DNA of 9,047 bases, taken from an uncultured Clostridium sp. Its GTDB lineage: Bacteria > Bacillota > Clostridia > TANB77 > CAG-508. Positions 7,374 to 9,047 of the stretch are shown piece after piece. Position 1 is the stretch's first letter. Every line of letters starts with the position of its first letter. The stretch lies in assembly GCA_946496115.1 (NCBI GenBank), contig CAMMFK010000053.1:1-9047 (forward strand), in the 5' to 3' direction. The position numbers and the translations under genes were made by a program. The notes beneath the pieces are model-generated. The model ran no database searches, was not told the DNA's origin, and saw only the letters and a program-made list of their open reading frames with translations.

Positions 7374-8581
7374 AGCAAAAAATAAGGCAAAAGATAAGAT
7401 AAAAAAACAAGCAAAAAAGATAGCTTTTAAAGTTTTAAAGCCATTTTTACCTTTTATTTTAATTATTGGCTTTTTATTTTTTGCAATTTGTACCATTATA
7501 GATGCTGTCTTTGTACAAGAAGTTCAAACAGATACATCGGATTTACCACCTGAACAAGCAGAAATAAGGCAACTTTGCATAACAAAATCTGAATATCTTA
7601 ACACTTGTCATAACTACATTGGCTCTGAACTAACAAATAACTTATTAGATGCAGATAATAGAGAAAATGATAAGTTAATAGAATGGTCTCACTTATACTC
7701 TATAATGGCTTTTCATAATATGAGTGATAATAGAGATATTAATGAAAGTTTATTAAATGAAGTAGCAAGTGGTTTTGAGAGTACATTTAAGTACGAAAAG
7801 GATACTGTAACAATAGAAACTACTACAAAAGATGAAAATGGGAATGAGAGTACCTCTAAAAGAGAAGAAGAACATTACATTTTAGTAGAAAGTGATTCAA
7901 TTATAGGACATTATAAGTATAATTACGAAACAAAGACAGTAGAAAATGGAGATACTAAAACGACAGGTAAAGTATTTACAAATGAAGAACTAATTGGAAA
8001 AGAATACGAAAGATTAAGAAACTATTTGAAAGAAAAATTAAGGATAAATGAAGATGACCTTGATACAGATATTCAAGTAATTATTCAAGCAGCAAGTGGC
8101 TATTATGAGGGTGAAGAATCAACAGCTTGGCTACAAGGTAATTCATCAAGTGCTACTATAATTAGTAATGGTTCTGGATTAGTTCCAACTGGAATGTTCA
8201 TTTGGCCAATTCCTGGATATACAACTATAACATCTCATTTTGGTATGAGGACTCATCCAATAACTGGTGTTTATAAACTTCATAGCGGTACAGATGTAGG
8301 AGCTCCTATTCGGTGCTAACTTCGTGGCGATGGCAGACGGTACAGTTATAAAAGCAGCTTATAGCAATTCCTATGGAAATGTGGTTATGATAGACCATGG
8401 AAATGGTATTGTAACTTTATATGCACATGGCTCTGAAATATTAGTTAAGACTAATCAAACCGTAAAACAAGGTGAACCTGTATTAAAAGTAGGCTCAACA
8501 GGATATTCAACAGGACCACATGCACATTTTGAAGTTCGTATCAATGGAAATTTTGCAAATCCTGAAGATTATTTTGAATAA
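7357..8581 (+). CDS. Membrane-anchored M23 peptidoglycan endopeptidase of the T4SS, 407 aa, +1 frameshift at CGG 8311
   Basis: The protein probably opens the cell wall for the transfer apparatus. A Lys-rich cytoplasmic N-terminus (residues 1-28) is followed by one membrane segment (about 30-52), an external region of about 220 residues, and a C-terminal M23 (LytM-type) domain from about 285. Zinc ligands are visible: His309 and Asp313 in HSGTD, and the HxH motif at His388 and His390 in GPHAHFEV. The frameshift at codon 319 lies inside the domain: APIGANFVAMADGTV is restored by skipping the C, whereas unshifted reading gives Arg-Cys-stop and loses the HxH. I chose ATG 7357 with AGGTG at 7346-7350. 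Proteins of this place in other Gram-positive elements often carry an N-terminal lysozyme-like domain; whether the middle region (about 75-270) is a divergent one I cannot tell. Confidence 0.88.
8311..8313 (+). other. CGG frameshift site 8 (M23 peptidase)
   Basis: The context is CCT ATT C|GGT GCT. CGG is codon 319, and skipping the C gives Pro-Ile-Gly-Ala, a standard M23 segment four residues before the VxAxxDGxV strand. Unshifted reading stops at 8317-8319, before half of the active site. Confidence 0.92.
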
Positions 8582-8593
8582 GGAGGCAATAAA

Positions 8594-8968
8594 GTGGTAT
8601 TAATTTTTACAGATAATGAGCAGTTAGACAGAGATTTAAGCCGAAAGATTGAAGATAATAGAATTGTATATTATCCTGATTACGTGTTAGAAGAAAAACA
8701 AGCGACTACTCTAATTGTTTCACTGCAACCGAATAAATATAATTTCAAAGACTTTATGTTTAAGGTTAGAGAAAAAAATATACAAGTTATCTTGCTTTTG
8801 GAAAATGAAAAGGTCGAAGAGTTAAAAGATGCGTTAATGTTAGGAATCTATGATATAATATTTGACCCATTTGAATTGGATGATATTTGCAAGAAAATTA
8901 AAAATCCAAATCAATTTTCCGAAGTTTCAAAATATATTAAGGATATTATAGGACTAGAAACAACCTAG
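8594..8968 (+). CDS. Receiver-like small protein, 124 aa
   Basis: The start is GTG 8594, seven bases after AAGGAGG (8580-8586), which overlaps the M23 stop. The alternating strand-helix pattern is that of a response-regulator-like fold: VLIFTDNEQL, then TLIVSLQPN, VREKNIQVILLLE, and AMLGIYDIIFDPFELDDI. The phosphoacceptor context is not typical. Similar folds form the N-terminal part of some CpaE/TadZ-type and ICE-encoded P-loop ATPases. Here no ATPase follows in frame and no CGG codon could extend it, so it is either a stand-alone domain or a truncated protein. The function is not known. Confidence 0.65.
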   Translation: MVLIFTDNEQLDRDLSRKIEDNRIVYYPDYVLEEKQATTLIVSLQPNKYNFKDFMFKVREKNIQVILLLENEKVEELKDALMLGIYDIIFDPFELDDICKKIKNPNQFSEVSKYIKDIIGLETT

Positions 8969-8980
8969 TTCTATTTTATT
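8948..8980 (+). terminator. Weak intrinsic terminator or 3' hairpin
   Basis: ATAGGACTAG (8948-8957) and CTAGTTCTAT (8965-8974) form ten pairs, one of them G-U, around a seven-base loop, followed by an interrupted T-tract. The stem includes the stop codon of the preceding gene. The low G+C and broken T-tract make termination likely to be partial. Confidence 0.45.
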
Positions 8981-9047
8981 ATATAAAGTAAAGAAAGACA
9001 TCTGGTAATATGTCAAGATAAATTTTAAAAAAATTTAAAATTTTTTG
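8969..9047. other. Right edge, no gene seen
   Basis: These last 79 bases are very AT-rich, with a short GACAT/ATGTC inverted repeat (8997-9014) and A/T tracts at the end. I see no start codon with a binding site. The sequence stops before any further T4SS, relaxase or integrase gene. Confidence 0.5.

Noticed and set aside
1958..8313. Ordinary pseudogenes from random decay
   Set aside because: All eight lesions are identical in kind and phase (C before an in-frame GGN). There are no other stops, deletions or insertions in the same genes, and catalytic motifs are intact.
1958..8313. Systematic sequencing or assembly error adding a C before GG
   Set aside because: Not fully excluded, but an error acting on DNA should also insert C before GG in the other two codon phases, and none is seen. 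It remains the first thing to test with raw reads.
1958..8313. Simple reassignment of CGG to another amino acid such as Trp or Gln, as reported in some Bacillota
   Set aside because: A three-base reassignment would leave the downstream frame wrong at every site; a one-base shift is needed.
1958..8313. Classical programmed frameshift sites with slippery sequence and stimulator
   Set aside because: No common slippery sequence, no upstream Shine-Dalgarno-like element at fixed spacing, and no consistent downstream structure; only the CGG codon is shared.
8971..9018. Minus-strand TTGACA (about 9010-9015) as a promoter
   Set aside because: No -10 box lies at 16-18 bases; the nearest TATAAT-like string is about 27 bases away.

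Overview
The window reads as the left end of an integrated conjugative element (ICE) in an AT-rich Bacillota genome, probably Clostridia. This rests on low G+C, strong AGGAGG-type ribosome binding sites, TTG/GTG starts, and a Gram-positive type IV secretion (T4SS) gene set. No gene here fixes the genus.

Layout: 1-800 is host flank, with one unrecognised gene (183-569), its promoter, a run of hairpins ending in a terminator, and a bidirectional terminator at 727-761. At 800-844 (minus strand) lies the 3' part of a tRNA-Arg(ACG) gene, from the anticodon loop to CCA; homology stops there, as expected for an integration junction. From about 845 the sequence is the element: 324 bases without a clear gene but with G-rich repeats, then a gene train all on the + strand: DUF3789-like peptide, unknown small protein, phage-type replisome organizer, small membrane protein, VirB2/TrbC-like pilin, PrgI, a VirB4-partner membrane protein, VirB4 ATPase, VirB6-like channel protein, membrane-anchored M23 peptidase, and a receiver-like small protein. 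Coupling protein, relaxase and integrase would lie beyond the right edge.

The striking feature is at the level of decoding. Six of the eleven element genes look broken by +1 frameshifts, eight in total, and all eight have the same form: an in-frame CGG codon at which skipping the C and reading the next three bases as glycine (GGA or GGT) restores a full-length protein. The sites are 1958 (replisome organizer), 2819 (VirB2-like), 3084 (PrgI), 4771, 5576 and 5616 (VirB4), 6032 (VirB6-like) and 8311 (M23). No in-frame CGG in the window is read as an ordinary arginine codon, whereas CGT, CGA, CGC, AGA and AGG are read normally, and about 18 CGG trinucleotides that straddle codon boundaries disturb nothing. 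The restored glycines include the first glycine of the VirB4 Walker A motif. I interpret this as a systematic +1 frameshift, or four-base decoding of CGGN as glycine, at an otherwise unassigned CGG codon. A systematic sequence error is the main competing explanation, but it does not easily account for all eight sites being in the same codon phase. Gene coordinates below span the full frameshifted reading, and each site is also listed separately.
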